Positions 12,660 through 24,010 of a stretch of DNA of 64,000 nt are shown here, piece by piece. The position numbers and the translations under genes are program-made. The DNA comes from Marchantia polymorpha subsp. ruderalis (lineage: Eukaryota; Streptophyta; Marchantiopsida; Marchantiales; Marchantiaceae). The notes under the pieces are model-generated. The model ran no database searches and was not told where the DNA came from. It was given only the letters and a program-made list of their open reading frames with translations. The stretch's first letter is position 1. Every line of letters starts with the position of its first letter. The DNA lies in NCBI GenBank assembly GCA_037833965.1, contig AP031351.1, positions 19,294,501 through 19,358,500 on the forward strand. The letters run 5' to 3'.

Positions 12660-13480
12660 TCTTGCTTCAAAGTTTGGATCCCAAGAGGAAGAAAAATAAT
12701 AGAAATCAAAGAAGATTTGGGTTTGTTCAAAACGGCCAGGTTAAATACGCCTGTGACATGAAATGTTTCATGATAGATACACAGAAGGCAACCTGATGGA
12801 CACCAAGTTTCACATTGTGTTTGTCTTGACTTCCTTTCTCATTAAAACTCAAGTTCAGTCCTTTATGGGTCCATGTACCAAACAACGCCAAGCTCAAAAA
12901 ATTTCTTCAAGCTAATGGAGCATGTGGAGGCGGACACTATTTGGTCATCTTTTCACGTGTACAACCCACCTATTTTCCATAAAAGCACACTAAGTTTGTA
13001 GTGTTCAAGTAATATAGATCGAATTACACATATAAGATAAATGATTTACTTCCAATCATTTATGTGATAGCCAGGTCAATTCAACCTGTGAGAGAGTGCG
13101 ATGCATCGTCGGTGATTGTTTCTGCATCTGGTCATGTCGCATTAAAGGGTCCAGAGTGTGCAAATGCATCAAAGTTCGCCGGAACCAAGAAGACTGAACT
13201 TTTATGAATGTGAATTTGGACGCGTAATGTACACAAAGGGCGTAACTAGAGGTAGATGAGTTCCCACGATTTCCAGTTCAACAGCACATTTTGTGTATAG
13301 GATTATCTCAAATCCTATAAAGAAAGGCATACTATTTCATTCCTGAAACGAAATGCCTAATTAGTTACAAATGTCAAGTCCATTCCGATTCCACTTTCAT
13401 GGATCATGAACGGTGGTTATCATGAAAAACCGCTATTGCATGGATATTTGAAAGATGCGGTTTTCTTTTATTTATCAATT
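9780..13480. other. AT-rich intergenic stretch
   Basis: No gene supported. It contains the microsatellite at 12621-12656 and a small near-palindromic repeat of TTCAAGACATCTTGA around 10566-10605. Longer frames here are chance frames in AT-rich DNA. Confidence 0.6.
12621..12656. repeat. (AT)n microsatellite
   Basis: An uninterrupted run of about 18 AT dinucleotides, preceded by TTAATTGC and followed by GAATCTTG. Confidence 0.95.
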
Positions 13481-14020
13481 GAGAAGATTAAAATAAAGTT
13501 CCAAGACTGAAAACGCACTGGAGCTGAAATCTTTGTTTCTGTTCCGGTTGCCAAGACCCAGTTTCCCGGTCGTGGCAGTTTCTGGAGTTCCAGGCCCCGC
13601 TTGTTGCTTGGTGCAAAATCGTGGGTTCACTGCGAAAGTAGAGGATCCATTCGGCGCATGGGCAGCGATGATTTTTGACAGTAGTAAGTCCTGGCTGTCC
13701 ATCCGTTGTCGGTAACGGCGTCATCAAAACTCGCGTCCATGTGGAACCGGTTGTTCATGTGAATCGGCTTCTGGTAGAAAAACAAAGAGCAATTTGAGGT
13801 CGAGTCCAAACGAGCAATTTATTTGACATCCACTGTTCTTTACACCTGCTCAGTAAATTAAATCCCTTCGGAAATCGAGACGAGGATTTGTGTCCATGTT
13901 AAGAATCTGCTACAGAGTCTCGCTTCACACAGTTCTGAGATTTCTGCACAACTGCGGGCCCGGCCCCACCAACATCCTTGCGACGTACATTTACATGGCA
14001 GCGGGATACGACGGAAAGCT

Positions 14021-15247
14021 TTAGACAGGCTGCTCCTCAAACACTGTGGGAACATCGAGCTCACAGTAGCCGGCTTCCATCCACTGCGGGTATGGAAGAC
14101 CCTTGGATTTGAGAAAGTCCACATTGAATATCTTGCCCTGATATCTAGTACCCAGATCGCAAAGTACAGTGACGATGGTGTGGCCTGGGCCGAGCTCCTG
14201 GGCTAATTTCACAGCTCCTCCGATGTTGATACCGGTGGAGCCGCCCATACAGAGTCCTTCTTCTTTCAGAAGATCGTAGATCAAAGGAAGCGCTTCCTCG
14301 TCAGAAACCTGACACCAGAAGTCGACTGAACCTCCTTCCCTGGTCGGCACTCCCCAGCCTTGTAAATTGGCAGTCACTCGGCCCTGCCCTATGCCTTCAG
14401 ATATCGAGCTACCTGAAGACTGAAGCACGCCTGTGGCGTAGTAGCTGTACATAGCCGCTCCCATAGGATCGGCCATGCCGATTCTCACAGCAGGATTCTT
14501 CTCTTTTAGATACTGTCCAACACCAGCAAGAGTGCCACCGGTTCCAATAGCACAAACGAAGCCATCCACTTTCCCACCGGTCTGCGCCCAAATTTCTGGT
14601 CCGGTAGTTTCATAGTGCGCCTTGCGATTCGCTGTGTTATCGAACTGATTGCCCCAGATTGCACCTCCGGGATGCGTCTTGGCGATAGATTCGGCTAATC
14701 GGCCAGAGTACTTGACGTAATTGTTGAGATTCTTGTAGGGCACCGCAGGGACCTCGATCAGAGTTGCCCCGGCAATTCGCAGCATATCCTTCTTCTCCTG
14801 ACTTTGCGTGTCCGGAATAACGATGACGGTCTTATAACCCTTGGCATTGGCGACGAGAGCAAGTCCAATGCCGGTGTTGCCAGCCGTGCCTTCCACAATC
14901 ACTCCTCCAGGTCTGAGAAGGCCTCTCTCTTCCGCATCCTTGATAATATACAACGCTGCTCGGTCTTTCACGGATCCCCCGGGATTGAGAAATTCAGCTT
15001 TCCCGTAGATTTCACAGCCCGTAGCCTGAGAAACCTTGTTTAGTCGGATGAGGGGCGTGTTCCCCACAGAATCGATGAATCCTTGCCGCACGGCGGCGAA
15101 ATTTCCCAGCGATGATCGCGCCGATGTGGCCTTCGTCCGCACCCGCGAAACGTAGCGCGCATGTCGTCGACCCTGAGCGACGGACGCGAAGGAGCGCGGA
15201 ACAATGCCCGAGAAGAACTGGCTGTGCCGCGCAACCAGAGTCTCCAT
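14021..15247 (-). CDS. PLP-dependent cysteine synthase (O-acetylserine thiol-lyase family)
   Basis: Single-exon gene. The start is the ATG at 15245-15247 (GCCATGG context), giving 408 aa; the frame stays open upstream but without another ATG. The enzyme makes cysteine from O-acetylserine and sulfide. PLP hallmarks in order: SVKDRAA (Schiff-base Lys at about residue 94), the substrate loop EGTAGNTG (about 119-126), the phosphate-binding GTGGT (about 235-239) and GGSTG with the Ser that contacts the pyridine nitrogen (about 335-339). The first 45 or so residues are rich in Arg, Ser and Ala and poor in acids, like an organelle transit peptide. Typical plant OASTLs have PTGNTGIGLAF at the substrate loop; this one has EGTAGNTGIGLALVANAKGY and an extended tail. 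From memory that matches alphaproteobacterial CysK-like proteins better. It could therefore be a transferred or organelle-derived gene. Function is likely but untested. Confidence 0.88.
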   Translation of the reverse strand: METLVARHSQFFSGIVPRSFASVAQGRRHARYVSRVRTKATSARSSLGNFAAVRQGFIDSVGNTPLIRLNKVSQATGCEIYGKAEFLNPGGSVKDRAALYIIKDAEERGLLRPGGVIVEGTAGNTGIGLALVANAKGYKTVIVIPDTQSQEKKDMLRIAGATLIEVPAVPYKNLNNYVKYSGRLAESIAKTHPGGAIWGNQFDNTANRKAHYETTGPEIWAQTGGKVDGFVCAIGTGGTLAGVGQYLKEKNPAVRIGMADPMGAAMYSYYATGVLQSSGSSISEGIGQGRVTANLQGWGVPTREGGSVDFWCQVSDEEALPLIYDLLKEEGLCMGGSTGINIGGAVKLAQELGPGHTIVTVLCDLGTRYQGKIFNVDFLKSKGLPYPQWMEAGYCELDVPTVFEEQPV

Positions 15248-15272
15248 GGCTCCGCCCTCGAAGCTCTGTCTG

Positions 15273-15298
15273 TCCCTCCCTCCCTCCCTCCCTCCCTC
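15273..15298. repeat. (CCCT)n tract in the 5' leader of the cysteine synthase gene
   Basis: About six CCCT repeats lying 26-51 bp upstream of the chosen start codon. On the gene's sense strand this is a purine (GGGA) tract. Probably 5' UTR or core promoter sequence; any effect on expression is inference. Confidence 0.8.
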
Positions 15299-15329
15299 AG
15301 CGACACTCACGAGCACCGAGAGCGCCAAG

Positions 15330-17250
15330 GCCCCGGACGAGCCCAGCTCGCAACGTAAGTACTCTCCCTCCCTCCCGGGCTGTACCCTAGCCAGATGGCA
15401 CTGCTATCACGTCCACGTGGCCGCGTCCGACGACCCTTCGGGACGCATTTCCGTCTGTGTTCGACTTTCGCGTCGCAGGGCGACGACGGAGTGAGCGTCT
15501 CGCGTTCGTACGGAAGAGGACCACGGACGACTTTCGACTTCCACGGTGGAATCCACGGTGGCAGGCATCACTTCAGCGACGGCGACGACGGCGGTTCGGA
15601 AACGGATATCTCTTTGCTTTCCTCCATGTACTGGAACAAGTACTCCCTCTCTCTGGTAGTCCTTCGATGATACCCTGTAATGCCACGGGATCATGCTCCA
15701 AAGCTGCATTCCATGTATTGAAAGCCGCTAGACACCTCTATGAATATGTCTAGTTGACTAGTGTTGTGGTCCACAAATGTGCAGCAACCGGAGTACGGTC
15801 CGAGGAGAAGGTTTTCATCTTCAACCTCATCCTCTTGACTCTACATGGATACAGAGGAATAGCAGCGCACTGCGTTGCGGCGAGGTTCAAACGGCACACA
15901 CAGAAAGAGCTAACAATGTCCGACCCGAAACGTATTTGAATTCTTGTAGTGTTCGCGTCGCTGAGAGATTTGTTCAGAGATTTCAATCTAGAAACAGATG
16001 TGTGAGAAAAATAATATCGGCGCCTCCCGTGGGAAAAACGACCCAGATCGACACTCCATACCATGAGGATCTTAACTTACACCGGCCAGCAGAAGGCACT
16101 AATTCAGAAACTGTCACACTTGATGATTCTTGCACGTGTGTGACGAAAAGACATGCTTAGCGAAGAAGTAGAAAATTGAAGATTGCCATCGTTTGCCGAC
16201 GTGTGAAACTCAGTAAACGTTCGTCCGAAGTCATAAACAAATGTTGCTGATGTGATCCACAATAACTGAACCACAGTAAAAAACAAATAGACGCGCCCAT
16301 AACAAGAACTCCAGTTTAGAAAGAAGAGAATGAGCAACTCAACGGCACCAGTCATTTTTGCTATGGAACACAGCACACAAATAGTCCTCGATGCACGATC
16401 TCCAGAGTATAACCATTCAAATGAGATTTCAAAGCAAACAAATCCCTTCTTTATTACACTTTTTACACACATGGACTTACAAAATTCATGCTGATGTGTA
16501 GATCCGCTTAGATTCCCTCAGTTACTGATGACCTCTTAGATTTTCAGGCGTAAGAATCAAGAAAAAAACTGACAATTGCCTTGAGCAAACAAATCGCCAG
16601 CATGACATCAGTATCACCCACTGTCCTCAGCACCTGCTCCTTTCAATCATACCCAGCACCGCTTGAGGTGCATTGCGTAACAAAGAACAACACCCAGGAG
16701 CTCCGAGCTGCAATGTCCCAGAGCCGCACCTGGAACAATTTTGTCACCCCACCAAGAGGGAGTAAGGACGTTAGAGCTAACTTGCCATTCGTACTTCCAC
16801 TCTTGAGGCACAGTGAAGAAAACCTCCTCAGGGTTCAGACACATGAACCTTCTTCGTTAGCCACCACGTTTATGAGAACCAACGGAGACTACATTGTCCA
16901 GCGAAGGTGGAATTTTTTTAGGCAAGACCAAGACCATGCTCTTTGGACCAAAAACCCTCTGTCTACCTCCTCTGTTCACGTCTATCTTAAGGTGCAATGG
17001 TTGGCAGTTAAGAACTTAAGAGGACAATTTCGAACAGAAGCTACAGAAGACCGCTGATTCACGAAAGGCCGAAGGTGTCTTCAACAGCATCGAACAGAGT
17101 GCCCAGCATTGCTGAAGAAGGCTGGAGCAGAAATGCAATGAGCAGATAAGCTCTTCCTCGTGGCAGTACTAGACTGCCCGCCTCGCCGAGTGGCCAGCGA
17201 CTGAAGGTGACACAAGCTCTGTCATCCTCGTGTGGAAACACCGGGTCCAA
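15330..17250. other. Intergenic stretch with balanced composition, no gene supported
   Basis: Several frames of 90-158 codons are open here on both strands (for example 16581-17057 + and 16104-16472 -). They overlap each other and show no family motif. The right part is probably the 3' UTR and flank of the FYV7-like gene, the left part the promoter of the cysteine synthase gene. Confidence 0.5.
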
Positions 17251-18308
17251 TCATTCCCGTTGGAGGGTTTCCAACAGGTGTTGCATGCGGTGCTTCATGA
17301 CTGGCTGCCCCCGACCTGTCTTCTTCCTCATTTTGTTTTGCGCCTCTTTCCGCTGACGCTTTGCTTTCTCTCTGGCATCTTTTTCCCTGGAAAACTGCTC
17401 TTCTCTCTCCCTTCTCTCTCTTTCCTCTTCCTGTTTCTTCGACTGAACCTCTTCACTCAATTTTTCCAGCTGCGTAGGTCCTCGTTCTTCTCGTTGTCTC
17501 TTCTCAATCTTTCTTTGCATCTTGAACTGAAGGCTCTGATTACCCTTAATGAAGAGCGGTTTTCTAATTGCACCAGCCCTTTTTGGCGCTCGGCTACCCT
17601 CAACTGCATCTCTGACTTCATCGCGAACCTACAGATATTACGGTGAAGGCAATATTGGCAGCACACAAATTGGTGAGTGCCAGAACTGAAAACGGAGCAA
17701 GGAACTCGCCAATTTTTCCAGCTCAATGACGGGTATGCGAATTTAAATGATCCAACACTAAAATTCATCTCATATTCGGAGGAGTAAAACGGATCCAATT
17801 TCAACATCGAATACAGCGGGTTGCAAAGAGAACGAAATGTTGGCGCGTGACAAGCACACAAGGAGATAGAGTGCGCACTTGTTCGCGAGTTTCAGCGCCT
17901 GAGACTTGTCCTTGCTCGTTAAGCTGCTTGACGATTTTTTTGTACTGATTGACCTTCTTGGCATTCTGATAAAACTCCCGGTGCTCTCCTGCAATATCCG
18001 AATGTGTAGAAATTCAACTCCCAACGTGATTCCAGGACTTCCTACAGCATGCGTGAGACATCGTAACCTCGCGATCTCGAGAGAAAAGGTTTGCGAGGCT
18101 CAGACGGAAAAATGAAAAGCAGAGTTCGCAGCTTACGGATTTGAGCAGGGTTGATGGCCGGCTTGCTCTTGGCTCCGACGAAGGCCTCCAAACTCAGACC
18201 TCCCCCGCCGAGCTTTTTCTTGGCTCTCTGCTGAGGCTTGAATTTCGACAGACCAGGCCCACGAGCCCTGTCTCCATCAACATTCCGCGGCTTGCCTCTA
18301 CCCTTCAT
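17251..18308 (-). CDS. FYV7: FYV7-like rRNA-processing protein, three exons
   Basis: Exons 18308-18137, 17988-17879 and 17628-17251 give 219 aa. Exon 1 ends one base into a codon (donor GTAAGC) and exon 2 supplies the other two (acceptor TTGCAG), creating PAQI-R-EHREFYQNAKKVNQY. Exon 2 ends at a codon boundary at the weak donor GTGCGC, and exon 3 starts after CTGTAG. FYV7/CCDC59 proteins are small nucleolar factors needed for early 18S rRNA processing. Plant-family landmarks present: the basic start MKGRGKPRN, SLEAF.GAKS, the NP..I+..REFYQNAKKVNQYKK block, a very charged Glu/Arg helix (about residues 130-195) and the signature tail KKTGRGQPVMKHRMQHLLE. The length fits the family. The intron positions are my assignment from sequence and phase. 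All three pieces give family-like protein, so the join is well supported. Confidence 0.88.
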
Positions 18309-18609
18309 TGCAGGAAATGCCAGGAAACTCGCATGTCGAGCACCTCACACTGTGAAACCACGATCGAAAAAGAGGCATTCCATAGCTCTCGACAACGCAG
18401 TGAAGTTAACAGCAAGTTCGACAGTTTCTGCCACGCCCGCTCACTGGCCCAGAAAAACCCTAAGCCCTTTTCCTGCTCTGATTTTGACGAAAGTGCACTC
18501 CCTGGATCTAACGGGCATTCGGAGAAGACCTCAGCATCTGTGTAACGTAGATGCACCAGAATAGATGTGGCAGGATGCCCACATGAAGGCGTAAGAAACA
18601 CATCCACGT

Positions 18610-20495
18610 CCCATTAGCTAGACATAACACCTGAAAGAATAATCATAGTATACAATGCAACATTTTTCACTACTGAACCACTCTCTATTTTCTATTTTGA
18701 GGGTAAAGTCAAAAAGGGGGTTCGGTTGCCCATACTGGAAAAGTGGTACTGGATCCTTCACGTACTCTCCAAGAGTACAGAATCATTTCCTTGTGATCGC
18801 CAAACCAGTAACAGAGTAAAAAAATCATCGCCAAGGATAATATCAATACAAATAACTCGATAGTAATAACTAAAATTAGTTATTTAAAGGAAAAAAGTAC
18901 ATATATTTCTTCATCATCACATATCATTAGAACTAAGTACTGCTCAGCAAAAATTAGGCTTGACTCTGGTTAAAATAAGGCTCACCTTTAGAAAAGACAA
19001 GCAATTCCTTGTCTGGTGATATCAGTGCAAACATTCATGCATCTTATCGCAACGTAGCCCAGTCCAAAGATCAAGCGTCCATTCCCTTCCAAGATTGAGC
19101 CTGGCCCATGTTAAAGCATACTCCATATAGAGGGTCAAACTATAACAGATATTATAATCTTAATTTTTAAAACCTTGATTGCACAATAATATTGAGATAA
19201 ATCCGGATCAATTCGCTTGGATTGTTCCAGCTCTTCCTGGTTTGCCCTCCGGAAAACTGTGCTTTATCAGCCTCTCAAATAAGGGAGATTCTTTCAAGTG
19301 GCAAGACAGAAAAAGGCTCGCAAGGAGGTAGCATGAGCATGTTCCTGATGCTTACACTACGCTATACATTCCTTTTGAAAGCTGATCTTCGCAATCCTTA
19401 ACAACCTTTCATCTAAAAATTATTTTGTGTAGGTTCAGTAGCAAGTGCTCTCTTAGCTATCCTAGTTGGATCATTCTTTATCAGCATATGCTTGAAGCGA
19501 TAAGTATTGAAATTAAAATGATACTTCCACATACTACATGGCAAATCTAGGTTATATGAAGCCTAGTCTGAAGTAAACTGAATCTTAAATGATCCAATTC
19601 AACAGGCAAACAACTCTTTAAGTAAACTCTCAATATATAATGAGGTAGTTGTCCTTCAACTAGATCAAATCTTTGTCATCAAACTCCATATATTGAAAGA
19701 CAACTTTCTTCTACTAAGCTTGAACTTTTTGTATCTTCTCCTAAGAAAAAAAGGTGAAGGTCAAATGGGTATTTTTAACATTAGTAAACTCAAGCTGAAT
19801 GCTTTGAATTTCATACAAAAGTATTGATTTTAAGTAGATAAATAAATAATCAATCATGATACAGAATGTAACATATGTAAAAGGTAAAGTCTGATAAACA
19901 CATTGAAACATTCAAGCCAAGATATCAACACGAAACATAGAATTAACATAAAAATAACGCGATTCACTATCAAGAGGATGGTTACGTCCACTGTGAAGCG
20001 TGATGCTTTACTCCAAGTCTTGTCACAAAAGACTCTCTATACCAACCTGAGTTTTAATCCCAATATAGGCAACCATCCTAGCTATTTATAGCTAAGACCC
20101 AAGGCTACTCCTTAACTTCATGGGGGAGTAACCTCTGGAGTAAATAGTTAAGAGGGAGATTATTTCTCCCTTAACTCTCGTTAAGAAAAAAATTTATCTC
20201 TATAACCTACATATTACTCCGCGGTAAGTTTTAGATAGAAACCTACCACAAGGCTAATTCTTTACACAAGAGTTAACCAGAATTAAGTCGTAGTTATAAT
20301 AGGATAGAATAATAATATAAAGAAAAATCTGCTAGCATAGAGGGAACAAAAATCTTATAATCTATATAATTATTTCTTATTTTTCATTTTAGAAAGAAAA
20401 CTAATACATGTTCCTTCTTTACACAAGAATTAAATACAACTAAGCCGTAACCATCACAATACAGAACAAATATATAAAGAGATAACTGAAAATAC
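18610..20495. other. AT-rich stretch, right part possibly a copia LTR remnant
   Basis: No gene seen. On the minus strand, about 400 bp beyond the copia RNase H fragment, there is a TATA-like GCTATAAATAGC near 20082-20093. An inverted repeat (GTTAAGAGGGAGA, 20147-20159, with TCTCCCTTAAC, 20165-20175) lies next to it. Two diverged copies of a block starting TTCTTTACACAAGARTTAA lie around 20260 and 20417. This would fit a decayed 3' LTR of the copia fossil, but I could not find its two ends. Confidence 0.3.
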
Positions 20496-20499
20496 TATG

Positions 20500-20740
20500 C
20501 TAGCCAATTTTAGCTGTGCTTCCCATGCACAATATGCATGGTAGCAAAATGTTGACTGAAACTCTTCAAAGTAACAACTTTGATCAACTCATCAACTAGA
20601 TTGAATATACCGTTAAACTTGACTAGCCCTATCATTTTATCAGACACTTTTGTTTGAAAAAAATACCTAGTATCATTGTGCTTTACTCTACTATATATAA
20701 ACTAACATGTGTTCATCTCGATCATTGACCACATAATGAT
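20500..20740 (-). mobile_element. Ty1/copia fossil fragment (end of RNase H)
   Basis: The minus strand reads like the tail of copia polyproteins. An RNase H end resembling the usual KHIDVRYHFIR motif is followed by the VELVKV-type block, a block in the place of the usual NPADMLTK, and the last helix before the LTR. It is an old, broken fragment; the rest of the element is not recognisable in the window. Confidence 0.55.
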
Positions 20741-21829
20741 CAAACTTTTTCACAACCATACCCGTGAGCAAAGATTTTTCTCTAGTTAAGAGATCCTGAA
20801 AATTCTCTACATCTTTCAATGATCTAGATTTATTACAAGACACACACCTACTAACAAGAATCTTACAATCTATTGCAAACTTGCTTTTTCCAAATCAAGT
20901 AATTGCGTCACGCATTGAATGAATAGTATGACATTATACCCAAAACCCCCGACTTGTCTTGTGGCATCTCTGAACTACTTAACTAGATACAAAAGCTTGT
21001 GCATCAATTTTTTCCATCTAGATCATTTGTCAGCTCTTGAAATTGATCTAGATGCACTAGTCGCATCAAGAGCATTTCAACAATATTCAATTTGTCTATA
21101 TTTTGACAAAGATTCTTTTAGACAAAATATTTACAAAATGAATGTTTTCTTTGACATACACAATATTTTTGACGTATAGAATCATTCGGACGTAATCTTT
21201 TGGACGGTCTGACGGACTTGCCTAGTCTATACGCCATGTGTTGTCCGCACTTGCAACTGTGACCCGCGACTGATTGCTACCCGTGACTGTACCTCACCGT
21301 CGCCAATGACTCACCATCATCATCGGTTGTCCCAATCAACATTGACTATCAACCATCAAACAGCCGTAAATCACACTTGATCCGCCTACCACGGTTTGCT
21401 CGACCAATTGTGGTTTTCTCACCTACCATTGTTCGTCTTGCCAACTGCGGTTGAGGCCGTTGCTACCCTCTCCTTGCCACTCGATGTTGATCCGCGGTCG
21501 GATCCAGTTGCATTACCATGCCGTTGTGGCATGTAAATATCACTCGTTCGGTTGCTCTGGCCACCATCCTAATCGTCGCTCGAGACGTAGTGTTGGTCAA
21601 TGGGATATCAATGGGAGAAGTTGGCCCTACCGCTCGGCTCCGTCACATGCCATTTTTTCTCCTTCCGTGCAGCTCAAGGACACGTGGCACGGCAAGTGCA
21701 TAGGTGTGCACAACAACTAGGGTAAATATTTTGCGATTAAAATTTGTGAGTTTAATATTGCATTATAAAATATTGTACAAATTTGAACTTGTACAATGAT
21801 TCAAAACGAATGTAAACGCTTTATAATCC

Positions 21830-24010
21830 AAGGATATGACTTGGGAGAAGCATTTGTGAGACTACGGACACCGAAATTTTTCTAAACATTGCAATTTGAG
21901 CATATCGAACAAGTCCACACCTTTTGTTGGCGATCGACCTCGGAATTCTATATGTAGTCTATTCGATTTCAACAAGTTCGCTATATGCAACCAAAAAGAC
22001 TCTAAAGTTGAGATGCTTGTAATGCAATTTAGTTATCACTGCCAAGGTTGATCATTAGAAAGTGCATGTAATGACATGCACCAAGCATTCTCAATCTATG
22101 ATCGGCTCAATGAACATTGTGTCGCAAATGCAATCCAATGATGTGAGGATTCACCTCAAGTTTTCATCATCATCAATAATTAGTAGTTCGTCAAAGAAAA
22201 AAGCCAAGTTGAATCAATCATCCATGGATGTAGAGGATGAGGAGGTTGGAGAGCTGATATCGTCCCACAAATCAACAAATCTTCATCGGACCAATTCATG
22301 ATCTTTCGTTGATTATCTCTTAGTCGAAGATGATCATAATCTAGACATTATGTTTGCAAATGCAATGCATCATCATACGGTTACTCCATTCATCTCCTTC
22401 CATCATTCATTATGGAAGAAAGTCTTGAATGCGCTTTGACATGTTTGAACTACTCTTACTTCTCGAACTATTGACACCATTCTACTAATGTCTTCGTACG
22501 CCGATGTCATGAACTAGATCTTTCGTAGTTTGCGGTAATATTATTGTATATGTTTTTCTCTAGATAATGCGACAAACGTGCAAAGCAAATAGCTATTGAA
22601 TATAATTCCATGTGTTTCAAAAGTTTTTTCTTCAACATTTTGCTATGAAATTGAGTTGAGAGAATGTTCACAATCTTCTGGCCAAGTTAATTTAGACAAA
22701 AGAGCAATTGATGGTGACTTTAGCTGCTCCTACTGATGATGTGGAGCAAAACCAAGATATAAAACCGCTTTCTTCTAATCTATTGATTTGAATTATGTTC
22801 TTGTTTACTTCAAATAGTCTCAATGTAATGGTTTTGCTTCGCAAGAAGGTGTTACAGTTGCCAGACTTCAGTGTCGCATTTGGCTGTACTTCACATGGTC
22901 AGAATAATTTCACATTGGATATTTTCAAGAACTTTGATATTCTGAAAGCGAGTGTTAAATGTTACATCTAATGAAAATCATTCGCAGTATTCATCTCCTT
23001 TATTTTCTCTATGACACCTTCTGTGAAAAGAAACTTGGAATCATTTATGTGTTCATTATCTTCAACAAATCTCGATGGACCACAAACATGTATGTATACG
23101 CTCAGCTGAACTTGATCAAGATGGTTTTTTCTCTTCTTCCTTCTGTCATATCTGTTGATTAAATGAATATCGATAATGATGAGACTGTGAAGACAACGTG
23201 AGACACCGTGTTCTTGATATCATCTTCTACAAGCAATCAACAGCTATGAAAGTTTGCCTCCGGCCCATTTCTGCAACCATTGAATATTTGGAAGTCAATG
23301 CTTCTACATTCTCCTCCATTTAGGCGTGTTTTTTATTGATCAAGATCCACATTGTATCTCTCTTAAAGCAGACTCGCACAATTTTTGGTCTATAGAAAGA
23401 TCATCATATCGAGGAGTTTGTCGAGTTGCTTCACCGACGATTAGACACAATCTATTCTTCATTCATCGCACAAATCCATATTAACATCTCATCGATGTTG
23501 AGACCAAGTACAGGTTGAAGTTTGTGGAGCTAGGCAAGGATTCCATAAACGCGCAATGTCTAACAGCTCTTTAGCAATTCGAAAAGAATTTGTCTGACCT
23601 AGTTGGACAACTAATCAGTAACTTTTGTCAATTTCTAGCACGCTGCATTTATACGTCCGATCTGTATTTCCAACTAAAATTATGCATCCACATCTCATTT
23701 GGGTGCAGATAATTGATGAATTTAAAAGTCTATCTCTTACTCTCGTCCGAGTTCATTAACTCCCTATGAGGTTTTCTGGTGACGAGCGTTATTGCAAGAC
23801 AGGCAAGCGGATGCACATCAAAACTCAAGTCAAGTTGGACAACTGCAAAGTTGAAGCTCATACTGCAATGTTACAATGGCGCGGTTCTTTGTCGACAAGA
23901 GAAATCTGATAAGATGAGGAGAAGGAAACATTTCTCAAGAGATTTTCATCTTTCACGATTGTGGTTGATTAGACGTAAGAGCCAGAGGGAAAGTCATTAC
24001 AAAAGATCAT
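21830..24010 (+). pseudogene. Dead hAT-superfamily transposase (DUF659 type)
   Basis: A decayed coding region with hAT landmarks in the right order on the plus strand. Around 22300-22480 is the DUF659-like stretch (LDIMFANAMHHHTVTPF, then TSRTIDTILL). Around 22570 there is a DNATNV-like piece. At 22850-22960 is the hallmark FGCTSHGQNNFTLDIFKNF, matching the GC.aH.lNL...dI motif of hAT RNase H-like domains. At 22975-23160 lies LYDTFCEKKLG followed by the SRWTT motif (usual TRW). Reading frames change repeatedly and contain several stops, so it cannot make a transposase. The C-terminal dimerisation domain was not recognised and no terminal inverted repeats or 8-bp duplication were found. The GC-richer, broken stretch 21200-21720 may be its 5' part. 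Confidence 0.7.

Noticed and set aside
15248-15328. Longer N-terminus for the cysteine synthase
   Set aside because: The frame is open, but no ATG lies upstream of 15247 and the extra residues only translate the GGGA repeat.
16104-17057. Possible genes at 16104-16472 (-) and 16581-17057 (+)
   Set aside because: They show no recognisable domain, overlap competing frames and have no convincing start context; chance frames in balanced-composition DNA explain them.
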